A DNA stretch of 64,000 nt from Lapidilactobacillus bayanensis. Lineage in GTDB: Bacteria; Bacillota; Bacilli; Lactobacillales; Lactobacillaceae. A program made the translations under genes and the position numbers. Location: NCBI RefSeq assembly GCF_003946695.1, contig NZ_RHOX01000007.1, positions 1 through 64,000 of the forward strand. Direction: 5' to 3'. Under the pieces are notes generated by a model. It made no database searches. It was given only the letters and a program-made list of their open reading frames with translations, and had not been told where the DNA came from. Below, piece after piece: positions 1-8,455 of this stretch (position 1 is its first letter; each line of letters opens with the position of its first letter).

Positions 1-5
1 CACAG

Positions 6-41
6 CACGCCCCGTTTCGATCAAAGCCGAAACGGGGCGTG
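6..41 (+). terminator. Strong hairpin at left edge of window
   Basis: A perfect 14-bp stem (6-19 pairing with 28-41) with an 8-nt loop is followed by TTTACTTT on the + strand. This fits a rho-independent terminator for a + strand gene lying left of the window. The U-tract is interrupted, so function is inferred. Confidence 0.65.
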
Positions 42-123
42 TTTACTTTCAATGACGGTCGATTATTAACTGCTTACCTATCATGGTAGTGCGTTACATA
101 AAATCCCACCACACTCCGGTAGT

Positions 124-158
124 AAAAAAGGATCGGCGCAAGAATTCTGCGCCAATCC
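124..158 (-). terminator. Terminator of the GH5/ROK/ABC sugar operon
   Basis: On the - strand an 11-bp stem (158-148 with 140-130, one G-U pair) with a 7-nt loop is followed by six U. It lies 32 bp beyond the GH5 stop codon, so it ends the sugar operon. Confidence 0.85.
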
Positions 159-189
159 CTTGAACTTATTATGATGTGCTCAACAGTCA

Positions 190-1764
190 TTATGCTTGCA
201 AAACCAGTTGGCGCGCGACAATCACACCGCGTTTGACTGTCAAACGAACTTGGTCTTGCTCACTAGCAATTAGGTCAACCAAGATGTGATCACCGCCAAT
301 TTTAATTTCTTGAGTTTCCTGACCATTTTGACTAATTGCTAAAACTGTCCCAACTTCTGTTTTAGCCGGATCAAGCTTAATCAACAATTTTTGATCGGCA
401 TGTGTTGACGTATATGTGTAAGAAACATACTCACCTTCATGCAACCGAATCTGATATTCGTCTAAATAAACATCAAACGTATAAGCTGATGGTCGCTTAG
501 CCTCTGGTTCTAAGATCTCAATGTTCGTTCCTTGACGATACTTGGCAAAATTATTTCGAGTAACCGTTGCGTGATAACTAACGGGATCCGTGTCAAAACA
601 AGTCGCCGATTCAGCAAACGGTGCTCGACGCAAGATGTGACAATCGACATCGTGATTTTGCTGACAGTTCGCAAATTTTAGATTCTCTAACAACTCTGCT
701 AGAACTGCTTGAATCGTTTGTTGCTTTGGTTGATCACCTTTGACAACATAATCAACCAATAATTGCCAATTCTCGGGACGACGAATCGTCACACCACCAT
801 TATTCTTGCCCATTTTTTTATAAGGCCAGAAATGATAACTCACTTGATATTGCTCACAAAGCTTCGTCATGCCGGAATACCAAGTATTGATGTTCTCGCC
901 AGTTTCGCCTAACCATAGCGGAACGTTGAACTGTTTTGAAACTTTCAAGAATTCAGCAAATGTCGCTTCACTCGGTAAAACACCATAGCGGTGGAAGTGA
1001 ATCACATAGTTATCATCATACTGCTGATTGAAAACACTTGGATCACTGGCCCAATGATAACCTTCCAGTGAAAACATATGCCGAGTATCAACTTTTCGAA
1101 TCATTGCAATTGCTTCAGTATAGAACTGACTCAGCTTGGGTAACAAGTAATCAAAATCCTGTAACGAACCAGTTCTAGGGCGAATCGGTTCATTTAATAA
1201 ATCATAGCCCGCCACTGCAGGTTCATCTGCATAACGTTGCGCGATAAATTGCCATAAGTTAAGTGCTTGCCGCCAATATTCAGGAACCATATATAAGTTG
1301 GGCACGTCGCCGACGGAATCATCAATATTTGCACCAGTTTGACCACCAGGTGCACCATGCATATCGAGCCAAACATACAAGTCATGTTCCTTCGACCATT
1401 TAATTGCTCGATCTAACAAATAAAAGTTCGTCTCGTCAATCTGACCAGCCGCTGTTAAGAATAAGCGCGCATTAAACGGAATGCGAATCGAATTGTAACC
1501 TTGTTGATGAATATACTGAGCATCTGCTTCAGTGAAGTAATGTTCGCGATATTGTTTCCAGAATGATTCAGCGGCATCTGCACCAATTAATTCTGCAATC
1601 GTTTGTTCAATACGGCGTGGTCGATCAAACTTTTGACCATGCATCGTCCACATGTAACCTTCTGTTAAAAGCCAATTACCAATCCCCCAACCTTTCATGA
1701 GAATCGGTTGATCTTGTTCATTAACAATTTGTCGGCCCTTAGTGTGTAAAAAACTTGTGATCAA
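190..1764 (-). CDS. Glycoside hydrolase family 5 (intracellular beta-glucosidase / exo-glucanase type)
   Basis: This is a 524-aa GH5 (clan GH-A) retaining hydrolase. The LLNEP motif places the acid/base at Glu192 and the LWLGETGE motif places the nucleophile at Glu287; the DMHGAPGG motif near residues 134-141 is typical of the exo-1,3-glucanase/beta-glucosidase branch. A beta-sandwich-like C-terminal part (about 390-524) follows the barrel. There is no signal peptide, so it should act inside the cell on imported oligosaccharides. The start is TTG at 1764, seven bases after GGAGGTG. It is the last gene of the operon with a sugar kinase and an ABC importer, which suggests import, cleavage and phosphorylation of a beta-glucan-derived oligosaccharide. 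The exact substrate cannot be read from sequence. Confidence 0.85.
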   Translation of the reverse strand: MITSFLHTKGRQIVNEQDQPILMKGWGIGNWLLTEGYMWTMHGQKFDRPRRIEQTIAELIGADAAESFWKQYREHYFTEADAQYIHQQGYNSIRIPFNARLFLTAAGQIDETNFYLLDRAIKWSKEHDLYVWLDMHGAPGGQTGANIDDSVGDVPNLYMVPEYWRQALNLWQFIAQRYADEPAVAGYDLLNEPIRPRTGSLQDFDYLLPKLSQFYTEAIAMIRKVDTRHMFSLEGYHWASDPSVFNQQYDDNYVIHFHRYGVLPSEATFAEFLKVSKQFNVPLWLGETGENINTWYSGMTKLCEQYQVSYHFWPYKKMGKNNGGVTIRRPENWQLLVDYVVKGDQPKQQTIQAVLAELLENLKFANCQQNHDVDCHILRRAPFAESATCFDTDPVSYHATVTRNNFAKYRQGTNIEILEPEAKRPSAYTFDVYLDEYQIRLHEGEYVSYTYTSTHADQKLLIKLDPAKTEVGTVLAISQNGQETQEIKIGGDHILVDLIASEQDQVRLTVKRGVIVARQLVLQA

Positions 1765-1779
1765 AATAGCACCTCCAAC

Positions 1780-2709
1780 TTATGCTTTATGGAAAATCTG
1801 ATATACGGCACCAATCAGACCAGCATTATTTAACAACTTCGCAGGTTTAACGGGGGCAATTGCCACATCTTTAACATCATGAATACTACGATGCCGCGTT
1901 TCCAAGTCTTGAATAGCAGCTTGCAAATTCGAGTTGAATTCATCATTCACACTAATACCGCCACCAATTAGAATCACTTCTGGATCAAAACTAGCCGTTA
2001 AATCTAAAATGCCGGTTGCCAAATCGTAATAGAAGCGATTTAAAATCGTATCTGCCAACAATTCACCTTGATGCGCAGCTTCAAAAATAACCCGGGCGTC
2101 TTTGATTGGTTCAAAAGTTGGCTCGACTTGTTGCTTTGCAAGCGTGTATTGGTGACAAAGACCACCGACAACTGCACTGGTTGCATTTAACGAACTTTCC
2201 TCAATATCACCCGTTAACTTATAATCCTTCGTTACCATCCAACCAAATTCGCCGGCCATACCATGAGCGCCACGATAAACCTGACCATTGATGATGATGC
2301 CACCGCCGAAACCAGTGCCAATGACTAAACATAAATAATTATCAATGCCAATTGCAGCACCTAGCCAATGTTCAGCAATTGCGGCAGCATTCGCGTCATT
2401 CTCGACAGAGACAACTAAATCTGTTCGTTTCTCTAACTCGTGCTTCAAATTAACACCATACATGCAACGAATGGCACCGGCCGTTAATAAGTAGCCATCC
2501 TTTTGAACAATTCCCGGCGTGCAGACGCCAATCGCTTCAATCGGATATAAATTCTGGTATTGTTTGACAACATCGGCCAGTAGATTGATAAACTGATCAC
2601 GGTCTCTGGGTGTGTCAACTGCTGATTGAACAGCAATCTTACCAGTTTCGTCGACAACACCATGTTTAATTGTTGTCCCACCAATATCAAATCCAACGTA
2701 ATATTTCAT
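1780..2709 (-). CDS. ROK family sugar kinase (BglK/glucokinase-like)
   Basis: A 309-aa ROK (repressor/ORF/kinase) protein. The phosphate-binding motif DIGGTT is at residues 8-13, and a second glycine-rich motif GTGFGGG is near 150. There is no N-terminal helix-turn-helix, so it is a kinase rather than a repressor. The Cys-rich zinc motif (CxCGxxGCxE) of many ROK glucokinases is missing; this region reads GAHGMAGEFGW, as in ROK kinases of the beta-glucoside/N-acetylmannosamine type. It likely phosphorylates the sugar released by the adjacent GH5 enzyme. It sits 15 bp upstream of that gene and 8 bp downstream of yesL, in one operon. Confidence 0.85.
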   Translation of the reverse strand: MKYYVGFDIGGTTIKHGVVDETGKIAVQSAVDTPRDRDQFINLLADVVKQYQNLYPIEAIGVCTPGIVQKDGYLLTAGAIRCMYGVNLKHELEKRTDLVVSVENDANAAAIAEHWLGAAIGIDNYLCLVIGTGFGGGIIINGQVYRGAHGMAGEFGWMVTKDYKLTGDIEESSLNATSAVVGGLCHQYTLAKQQVEPTFEPIKDARVIFEAAHQGELLADTILNRFYYDLATGILDLTASFDPEVILIGGGISVNDEFNSNLQAAIQDLETRHRSIHDVKDVAIAPVKPAKLLNNAGLIGAVYQIFHKA

Positions 2710-2717
2710 TATCCTAT

Positions 2718-3335
2718 TTACTCCTTAGCCGAAGCTTCGTATTTATTAAAAACATATTTGAACATGTAACTATTAATCAATCCAGTAGCTCCAAAGGCAG
2801 TAAACAACCATAAGAAAAATAACTTAGGAATAAATACTGGAAAGAAGACAAGTAATGCAACTGTCACGATAAAAACGGCAATGCTGATTGCGGCATTATG
2901 GATGCTTAAGACAACGGCGTTTCTAAGATACTCAGACCAAGTGTTCTCGAAGCGAGCAATGAGTGGATATAAATACTCGGTTCCAAAAATCAGCACTGTC
3001 GCCAACCCTAAGACGATCCAAAGTCCCACGGTAAAATTCAAACGTTGAAAAGCAAAGGCTAGACCGAATACACTGGCAAACACAACCACAGTGATGCCAT
3101 ATATTTGAGTGGAAATCTTAAAGTTATTCTTAAACGCCCGTTTATAATCCGCCCATAAGAACACTTCATCGCCGTTTGCAATTTTTAAACAACAGCTATA
3201 CATGGCGGTTAAGGAAGCCCCAATCGTAATGATGGGAATTGAACTGATCAAGAATAAAACATTAACGACAATCACCTGATAGATTGTGGTCATAAAAGCA
3301 AATACCGAACCGTTCATCGAAAATATATTCTTCAT
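2718..3335 (-). CDS. YesL family membrane protein (DUF624)
   Basis: A 205-aa membrane protein with about five hydrophobic segments (roughly residues 15-40, 75-95, 100-125, 140-165, 170-190). The N-terminus MKNIFSMNGSVFAFMTTIYQ and the PIITIGAS motif are typical of DUF624/YesL. Such proteins are regularly encoded beside LplA/LplB/LplC-type sugar transporters; their role is not established. ATG at 3335 follows AAAGGGAG by eight bases. Its place between the binding protein and the kinase supports a role with this importer. Confidence 0.85.
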   Translation of the reverse strand: MKNIFSMNGSVFAFMTTIYQVIVVNVLFLISSIPIITIGASLTAMYSCCLKIANGDEVFLWADYKRAFKNNFKISTQIYGITVVVFASVFGLAFAFQRLNFTVGLWIVLGLATVLIFGTEYLYPLIARFENTWSEYLRNAVVLSIHNAAISIAVFIVTVALLVFFPVFIPKLFFLWLFTAFGATGLINSYMFKYVFNKYEASAKE

Positions 3336-3452
3336 CGTTCAAACTCCCTTTATTCTTCATTGACTAAATCGTAATTACGAAGATAGCCAGAGACAACGCC
3401 TCTGGCTACATCGTGAGTCAGATCTCGCTAAAACAGTCTGACAATCTTTTAA

Positions 3453-5084
3453 TTAATCTTGCCCTAACTTCTTCATGTTCGCTTTGATATTATCATTGCG
3501 AGTCTTGTTGATATCTGTAATATTGTTATCTTTTTGGAATTTCTTATATTTAGCAAGTGTATCATCAAATGACTTCTTGTCCTTTGAACGAATCAAGCTA
3601 ACCATTGTTGTACTCCAGTTCGTTTGAATGGCGCTTAAAGCACGTGCTTCTTGTGTACCAGGATTTGGCGCAATATTTTCAATCTTGAATTGAGGCTTCA
3701 AGTACTTCTTACCCCAATCTTGCATTTGCCAAACTGCTTTAACATAAGAATCTTTGTTCAAAGCCTTGTAACGGTCATGACCGAAGAGAATGAATTCACC
3801 AATACGATACTTCTTGTTAAATTCTTGTGGGTGATTAAGTTGTAAGTCTTTAGCAAATGGTGTCCATTTAACCATACCATCAGCATCTTGAGTATACATC
3901 TTACCCTTTTCACCAAAGTTAGTTAACATTTGACCCTTATCGCTTAAGAGATATTCAAAGACTTGAATTGCTTTAGCAGGGTGCTTCGTCTTGTTAGAAA
4001 TGTAGTTAATCAACCAACCAGAAATACCGGCTTGAGAAAGTGTTGGTTCGCGACCAACGGTACTTTGAATACCATCAATGGCAACATACTCACCTTTAGA
4101 ATCTTTACTTGCCCAATCCTGTAAGTTAGTACCATGGTTAACATCAGAACCCATCATCATTGTTGCGTAGTTACCATTAGCAACTTTTTCGTTGAAGGTA
4201 TCAGCATCATCAGTGAAGCTATCATCTGAAATATTACCAGCAGCATGTACTTGACGGAATGCGTCTAACCACTTGATGTAATCTGAGTCAGTATCACGAT
4301 CATAATATTTATTTGCTTTAGTTGTGATCGGTACACCTAACATATCTTGAACAACGTTTTGTAATGAACTGTTACCACCACTGAAGTCATTGAAACCAAA
4401 TGGTGTTAACTTAGGATATTTAGCTTTAATAGCAGCCATTCCTTTAACGAAACCTTCTGGCGTCGTAAAGTCCTGTTTGCCAATACCAGCTAAAACATCT
4501 TTACGGATGATGAAAGCATCACGAGGTAAAATCTTGCCACTGTTGTAATCTGCTGCAGTGTTTGAGTAGTTTGGATAAGCGTATGTCTTACCATCAATCT
4601 TGTACCAGTTCAAAGTATCTTTACGTGCAACTTTAAAGAAATATGGATCGTATTTATTAGCTAAATCTTGTAAAGGATAAGCCCATTGGTTAGCTGTCCG
4701 CGCAACTTTAGAGTTAGGATCGCCAATTGTAACCAAGTCTGGCATATTACCACTGGCAAAGTAAGTATTTAACTTCGTATCATCGCCGGTGACAAACTTG
4801 ATATTAACGTTAAGGTCCTTTTTAATTTGCTTAGTAATCTCATCCTTACCAAATGACTTTTCCCACCAGTCGGCATTGACATACCAAGTTAAGGTCGTCA
4901 TCTTAGTCTTATCTTTCTTCCAAGCTGGTGTATCCTTTGAAACTTTATACGTTGCTTTTGGCAAACCTGACTTGTCAGCTGAACCGCTGTCCTTTGAGCC
5001 GTTGCCACAGCCCGCTAATAATGCGACAGAACCCAGTGTAACTAATGCAGTCGCCAATCCTCTAAACATAGTGCCCTTCTTCAT
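3453..5084 (-). CDS. Sugar ABC transporter substrate-binding lipoprotein (LplA type)
   Basis: A 543-aa extracellular solute-binding protein. The start MKKGTMFRGL at 5084 gives a normal lipoprotein signal peptide ending in the lipobox LLAGC, with the lipidated Cys at residue 26; ATG follows AAAGGGAG. A longer in-frame start at 5129 would put charged residues before the signal and is rejected. The large size and the ETLTWYVN-like N-lobe fit the LplA/YtcQ family that captures oligosaccharides. It works with the two permeases upstream in the same operon. The ligand is inferred to be a beta-linked glucose oligomer only because of the neighbouring GH5 enzyme. Confidence 0.9.
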   Translation of the reverse strand: MKKGTMFRGLATALVTLGSVALLAGCGNGSKDSGSADKSGLPKATYKVSKDTPAWKKDKTKMTTLTWYVNADWWEKSFGKDEITKQIKKDLNVNIKFVTGDDTKLNTYFASGNMPDLVTIGDPNSKVARTANQWAYPLQDLANKYDPYFFKVARKDTLNWYKIDGKTYAYPNYSNTAADYNSGKILPRDAFIIRKDVLAGIGKQDFTTPEGFVKGMAAIKAKYPKLTPFGFNDFSGGNSSLQNVVQDMLGVPITTKANKYYDRDTDSDYIKWLDAFRQVHAAGNISDDSFTDDADTFNEKVANGNYATMMMGSDVNHGTNLQDWASKDSKGEYVAIDGIQSTVGREPTLSQAGISGWLINYISNKTKHPAKAIQVFEYLLSDKGQMLTNFGEKGKMYTQDADGMVKWTPFAKDLQLNHPQEFNKKYRIGEFILFGHDRYKALNKDSYVKAVWQMQDWGKKYLKPQFKIENIAPNPGTQEARALSAIQTNWSTTMVSLIRSKDKKSFDDTLAKYKKFQKDNNITDINKTRNDNIKANMKKLGQD

Positions 5085-5162
5085 ACTGTAACTCTCCCTT
5101 TCGTTTCCGAAGATTTTGAAACCTGTCACTGCCCTGAAAAAAAGTATTGCGTGTTACTATTT

Positions 5163-6062
5163 TTATTCCTTTACTGCACCAAGCATTGTTCCTGTAACGA
5201 AATACTTCTGCACAAAAGGATATAAAATCAAAATAGGAAGCATTGTAACGACGATTGTTGCCAATTGCACCCCCTTTGAAGTGGTTGTGATTGCAACTTG
5301 GGCGTTCAACCCATTTGATGCCGCAGCTTGAGCTTTAATGATGATGTCGTATAAACGCATCTGCAATGGATACAACGCTTCATTCGTGACATACAGTTTA
5401 GTTGTCATGAAGTCGTTCCACTGCCAAACACCATGGAATAATCCGATCGTTGCTAAAGATGGTTTAGATAATGGCACGATGATTGAGAAGAATACGCGCC
5501 AATCACTTGCACCGTCCATCTTAGCTGACTCTTCCAGTGAGTTTGGAATATCACGGAAGAAGTTCATCAAAATAACCATATCGTAATAACTAAACATTGC
5601 TGGTAGAATATAAACCCAAAATGAATTTAAGAGGCCTAATGATTTAATCAATAAGTAAGTTGGAATCATACCACCAGAGAAGAACATAGTGATGATGCCC
5701 ATTGCTGAGTAAAGTTTACGTCCCTTCAAATCGCGTTTGCTCAATGCATAAGCAACGATTGAGCAAAGGAACAAGTGAAAGACAACGCCGACGACGGTTT
5801 TGGCAACAGAGATAAACATGGCTTGCCAAATTCCTTTATCACTAAAAACACTGATGTAGTTTGCTAGTGAAAGTTTGTTAGGCCAGAAAATGAATGGACC
5901 AGAATTCATGCCGGCAAATGATGAAATCACGACGTTCCACATCGGGATCAAAATGATTAGAGCGAACAGCGTCATTAGGACCACGTTGACAACGTCGAAA
6001 ATCTTGTTGCCACGAGTTGACTTAACTTTTGTCGTTTTATTACTTGATTTTGAAATTTCCAT
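5163..6062 (-). CDS. Sugar ABC transporter permease, LplC/YtcP type
   Basis: A 299-aa inner-membrane permease of the MalG-like (CUT1) group with six predicted membrane segments. The cytoplasmic EAA loop is EESAKMDGASDWRVFFSII with the conserved G and the following LP-like SKP. It pairs with the LplB-type permease 15 bp upstream. ATG at 6062 follows GAGGGGAG. No ATPase is encoded nearby, so the pair probably uses a shared MsmK-like ATPase from elsewhere, as is common for CUT1 importers of Firmicutes. Confidence 0.9.
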   Translation of the reverse strand: MEISKSSNKTTKVKSTRGNKIFDVVNVVLMTLFALIILIPMWNVVISSFAGMNSGPFIFWPNKLSLANYISVFSDKGIWQAMFISVAKTVVGVVFHLFLCSIVAYALSKRDLKGRKLYSAMGIITMFFSGGMIPTYLLIKSLGLLNSFWVYILPAMFSYYDMVILMNFFRDIPNSLEESAKMDGASDWRVFFSIIVPLSKPSLATIGLFHGVWQWNDFMTTKLYVTNEALYPLQMRLYDIIIKAQAAASNGLNAQVAITTTSKGVQLATIVVTMLPILILYPFVQKYFVTGTMLGAVKE

Positions 6063-6077
6063 TGTTCGACTCCCCTC

Positions 6078-7028
6078 CTACAATACCGATTGATTATCGT
6101 TTAATTTTTTAGTAATGGTGTTGGTGATGATCAACAAGATAACTGAAATGATCGAAACACCTAAACCAACGGCAGTTGCATAAGAGAAATCGCCTTGTGT
6201 CAAACCAACACGATAAACATATGAGTTAATAACCTCAGCTTTAGGTTGGTTTTGTGAGTTCATCAAAACTAATGTTTGATCCAAGTTAGAATTGAATAAG
6301 CCAGATACTGAAAGAATTAAGTTCAGTGAAATGATGCTGCTCATTTCTGGAATGGTAATGCTCCAGATTTGCCGGATTTTAGAAGCACCATCCATTTCAG
6401 CAGCTTCATAATAAGTTGGATCAATCTTAGACATCGTTGCCAGATATAAGATGGTGCCCCAACCTGCTTCCTTCCAAACATCGGACAGTGAAGCAATACT
6501 CCAATAACTTGATGCGTTTAAGATGTGGTTATCATTAGCGGCAATCCCAAAGAGACGCAAGACCTGATTTAACATACCGTTTGATGACAACCAAGTAATC
6601 AACATACCACCTAAAATAATCCAAGAAAGGAAATGGGGTAAGTAAGTAATCGTTTGGACTAATTTCTTAAATGGTGTCCACTTCAGTTCAAAAATTAAAA
6701 TAGCTAAAATAATTGGTAAGAAGAATTCGATTGTTAATTTGATGGCACTAATACCAATCGTGTTTTGAACTGATTGCCAGAAATACTTATCTTTCATAAT
6801 GATTTGGAAATTTTGTAAGCCGACCCAAGGTGATGAACTAATCGTGCTCGTAACTGAATAGCTCTTAAACGCCAAGGTCAAACCGTAAATAGGAATAAAG
6901 TTGAAAATAATCATTAGAATGATACCTGGCAAAACCATGGTTTGTAACTGCCATTGTCTTCCCCAAGCCTTGCCCCATTCTTTGATTCGCGTTCCTATCG
7001 GTAATTTCCGTGGTTTGTTAATCTCCAT
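6078..7028 (-). CDS. Sugar ABC transporter permease, LplB type
   Basis: A 316-aa permease of the MalF-like/LplB group: a charged cytoplasmic N-terminus, then about six membrane segments, and an EAA loop YYEAAEMDGASKIRQIWSI that contacts the ATPase. It is the first gene of the operon that continues through lplC, binding protein, yesL, kinase and GH5. GGAGGGATC precedes ATG at 7028. A 14-bp palindrome at 7048-7061, just upstream of the Shine-Dalgarno site, is the likely LacI-type operator controlling the operon. Confidence 0.9.
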   Translation of the reverse strand: MEINKPRKLPIGTRIKEWGKAWGRQWQLQTMVLPGIILMIIFNFIPIYGLTLAFKSYSVTSTISSSPWVGLQNFQIIMKDKYFWQSVQNTIGISAIKLTIEFFLPIILAILIFELKWTPFKKLVQTITYLPHFLSWIILGGMLITWLSSNGMLNQVLRLFGIAANDNHILNASSYWSIASLSDVWKEAGWGTILYLATMSKIDPTYYEAAEMDGASKIRQIWSITIPEMSSIISLNLILSVSGLFNSNLDQTLVLMNSQNQPKAEVINSYVYRVGLTQGDFSYATAVGLGVSIISVILLIITNTITKKLNDNQSVL

Positions 7029-7047
7029 CTATGATCCCTCCACAATT

Positions 7048-7061
7048 TAAAAACGTTTTTA
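7048..7061. promoter_or_regulatory. LacI-type operator before the sugar operon
   Basis: TAAAAACGTTTTTA is a perfect 14-bp palindrome centred on CG. The surrounding 21 bp (7046-7066) recur exactly at 8168-8188 upstream of the lacI gene. LacI/GalR proteins bind such CG-centred palindromes; binding here is inferred. Confidence 0.75.
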
Positions 7062-7087
7062 TTTTTTAGTAAAACAACAAGTAAACA

Positions 7088-8098
7088 TTAACTTGGAATG
7101 TTACTAGTTGATTTACGAATCACTAGTTCCCCCGGCAATACTTGACTCGGAATATCTTGTTCACCTTGCAATAAAGAAAGTAAGATCTCAACTGCACCGC
7201 GAGCCTGAGCCATGATTGGGTTGCGAATCGTTGTCAGTGGTGGATTGAAATACTCCGCGACATCAATATCATCGAACCCTACGACGCTAATATCTTCCGG
7301 CACATTTAAACCTTCGTGACGCAAAGCTTTAATTGCACCAATGGCACTCGTATCATTACCAGCAACAAAAGCAGTTGGTAACTCATATCCCCGTAAACGT
7401 GCTACTCGCAAGAATGATAGAATTGCATTATATGATGCTTCTTCCTCAAACATACCGGCCAAACGATTGTGTGGTTCAAATACTAGACCATGATCATTCA
7501 AGGCCTGTTTCAACCCGGCAAATCGTAACTCACTATCATAAACATCATCATAACCAGCAATATAAGCAATGTTACGGTGACCTAAGTTGATCAAATAATT
7601 ACCAATCGCACGTCCAGCACCCTGAGAATCAAAGACAATGCTGCTTGTCGAACCATCGGAAATCTTACGATCAAGGAAAACACTAGAGATCCGTTCGTTG
7701 TTGAACTGCTCGATGTCATCATCATTAATAATTGTATCAAACAACAATGCCCCATCGACTAGCCGACCACGGATGGTATTCATGATTTTGTCACGATCAC
7801 TAGAAATAAAAACGTTTAGACCATAACCATTCTTCTCACTGAAATTTGCTAAGGCATCAATCAAGATTGAAAAATAAGGACCAGTTACGCTAGAAGTAAA
7901 AAAACCAAGTGTCTGTGTTGAACCCGACTTCAATTGTTTACCCATCAAATTAGGTGAATAATCCAGTCTCTTTGCGGCTTCAAGGATTTTGTTCTTCGTT
8001 GTCTCCTTGACAACATCAACACCGTTTAACGCCTTGGAAACAGTCGCAATAGAGTAGCCTGATTCACGTGCAACATCTTTGATTGTAACTTTTGCCAT
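7088..8098 (-). CDS. LacI/GalR family transcriptional regulator of the adjacent sugar operon
   Basis: A 336-aa LacI-family protein. Residues 1-25 (KVTIKDVARESGYSIATVSK) are the classic LacI helix-turn-helix; the rest is a periplasmic-binding-protein-like effector domain with motifs FFTSSVTGPYFS and VVGFDDIDVAEYFNPPLTTI. It lies 60 bp upstream of lplB on the same strand. ATG at 8098 follows AAGAAGG. Matching palindromic operators upstream of both this gene and lplB point to autoregulation and control of the importer/GH5 operon. The inducer is unknown. Confidence 0.92.
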   Translation of the reverse strand: MAKVTIKDVARESGYSIATVSKALNGVDVVKETTKNKILEAAKRLDYSPNLMGKQLKSGSTQTLGFFTSSVTGPYFSILIDALANFSEKNGYGLNVFISSDRDKIMNTIRGRLVDGALLFDTIINDDDIEQFNNERISSVFLDRKISDGSTSSIVFDSQGAGRAIGNYLINLGHRNIAYIAGYDDVYDSELRFAGLKQALNDHGLVFEPHNRLAGMFEEEASYNAILSFLRVARLRGYELPTAFVAGNDTSAIGAIKALRHEGLNVPEDISVVGFDDIDVAEYFNPPLTTIRNPIMAQARGAVEILLSLLQGEQDIPSQVLPGELVIRKSTSNIPS

Positions 8099-8111
8099 GA
8101 CGTCCTTCTTT

Positions 8112-8126
8112 CTGAAACGCTTTCAT
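8112..8126 (-). promoter_or_regulatory. cre-like site before lacI
   Basis: On the - strand ATGAAAGCGTTTCAG resembles the CcpA cre consensus (TGAAARCG core) with a mismatch at the 3' end. It lies just upstream of the Shine-Dalgarno site of lacI, where a roadblock would act. Function is inferred. Confidence 0.5.
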
Positions 8127-8169
8127 ATATCTAAATTAACACATATTTTTTGAGAATGCAATACTTTTT

Positions 8170-8183
8170 TAAAAACGTTTTTA
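8170..8183. promoter_or_regulatory. LacI-type operator upstream of lacI
   Basis: The second copy of palindrome TAAAAACGTTTTTA. It sits 9 bp upstream of a plausible -35 box (TTGCAT, - strand, 8161-8156), which is followed after 17 bp by a weak -10 (TAATTT). This supports autoregulation. Confidence 0.7.
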
Positions 8184-8213
8184 TTTTTCTGCTTTTTCGT
8201 TTGAAACACGTTC

Positions 8214-8273
8214 GTTATCGTCATTTGCTGAGCCTAATCAACTCATTTCAGCAACGCAAAATATAGCGATAAC
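8214..8273. other. Nested inverted repeat between lacI and pyk
   Basis: GTTATCG (8214-8220) pairs with CGATAAC (8267-8273), and inside it TGCTGA (8226-8231) pairs with TCAGCA (8248-8253). The 8099-8455 gap otherwise holds the lacI promoter region and the pyk terminator. The element could be a structured RNA or a regulator site; no U-tract follows it. Confidence 0.4.
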
Positions 8274-8387
8274 TGAAGCCCAATTGTTGAATAAACATGT
8301 TGCCTTATTTAGCCAGATACGTGATTAACTCGGGCGACGCAATTGTGCACTAACAGCTTAAACCTTTCTCTTAAAATAATCCAAAAT

Positions 8388-8423
8388 AAAAAGGAAACGA
8401 GATTTTTATCTCGATTCCTTTTT
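8388..8423 (-). terminator. Terminator of pyk
   Basis: A 16-bp near-perfect stem (8388-8403 with 8408-8423) with a 4-nt loop ends in five U on the - strand, about 30 bp after the pyk stop codon. It is nearly symmetric and could also act on the + strand. Confidence 0.9.
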
Positions 8424-8455
8424 GATTAACTTAATTTATTTACTTACTTTAAAGA

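Noticed and set aside
5085-5129. Longer start for the sugar-binding lipoprotein
   Set aside because: It would place 15 charged or polar residues before the signal peptide and spans the AAAGGGAG ribosome site.
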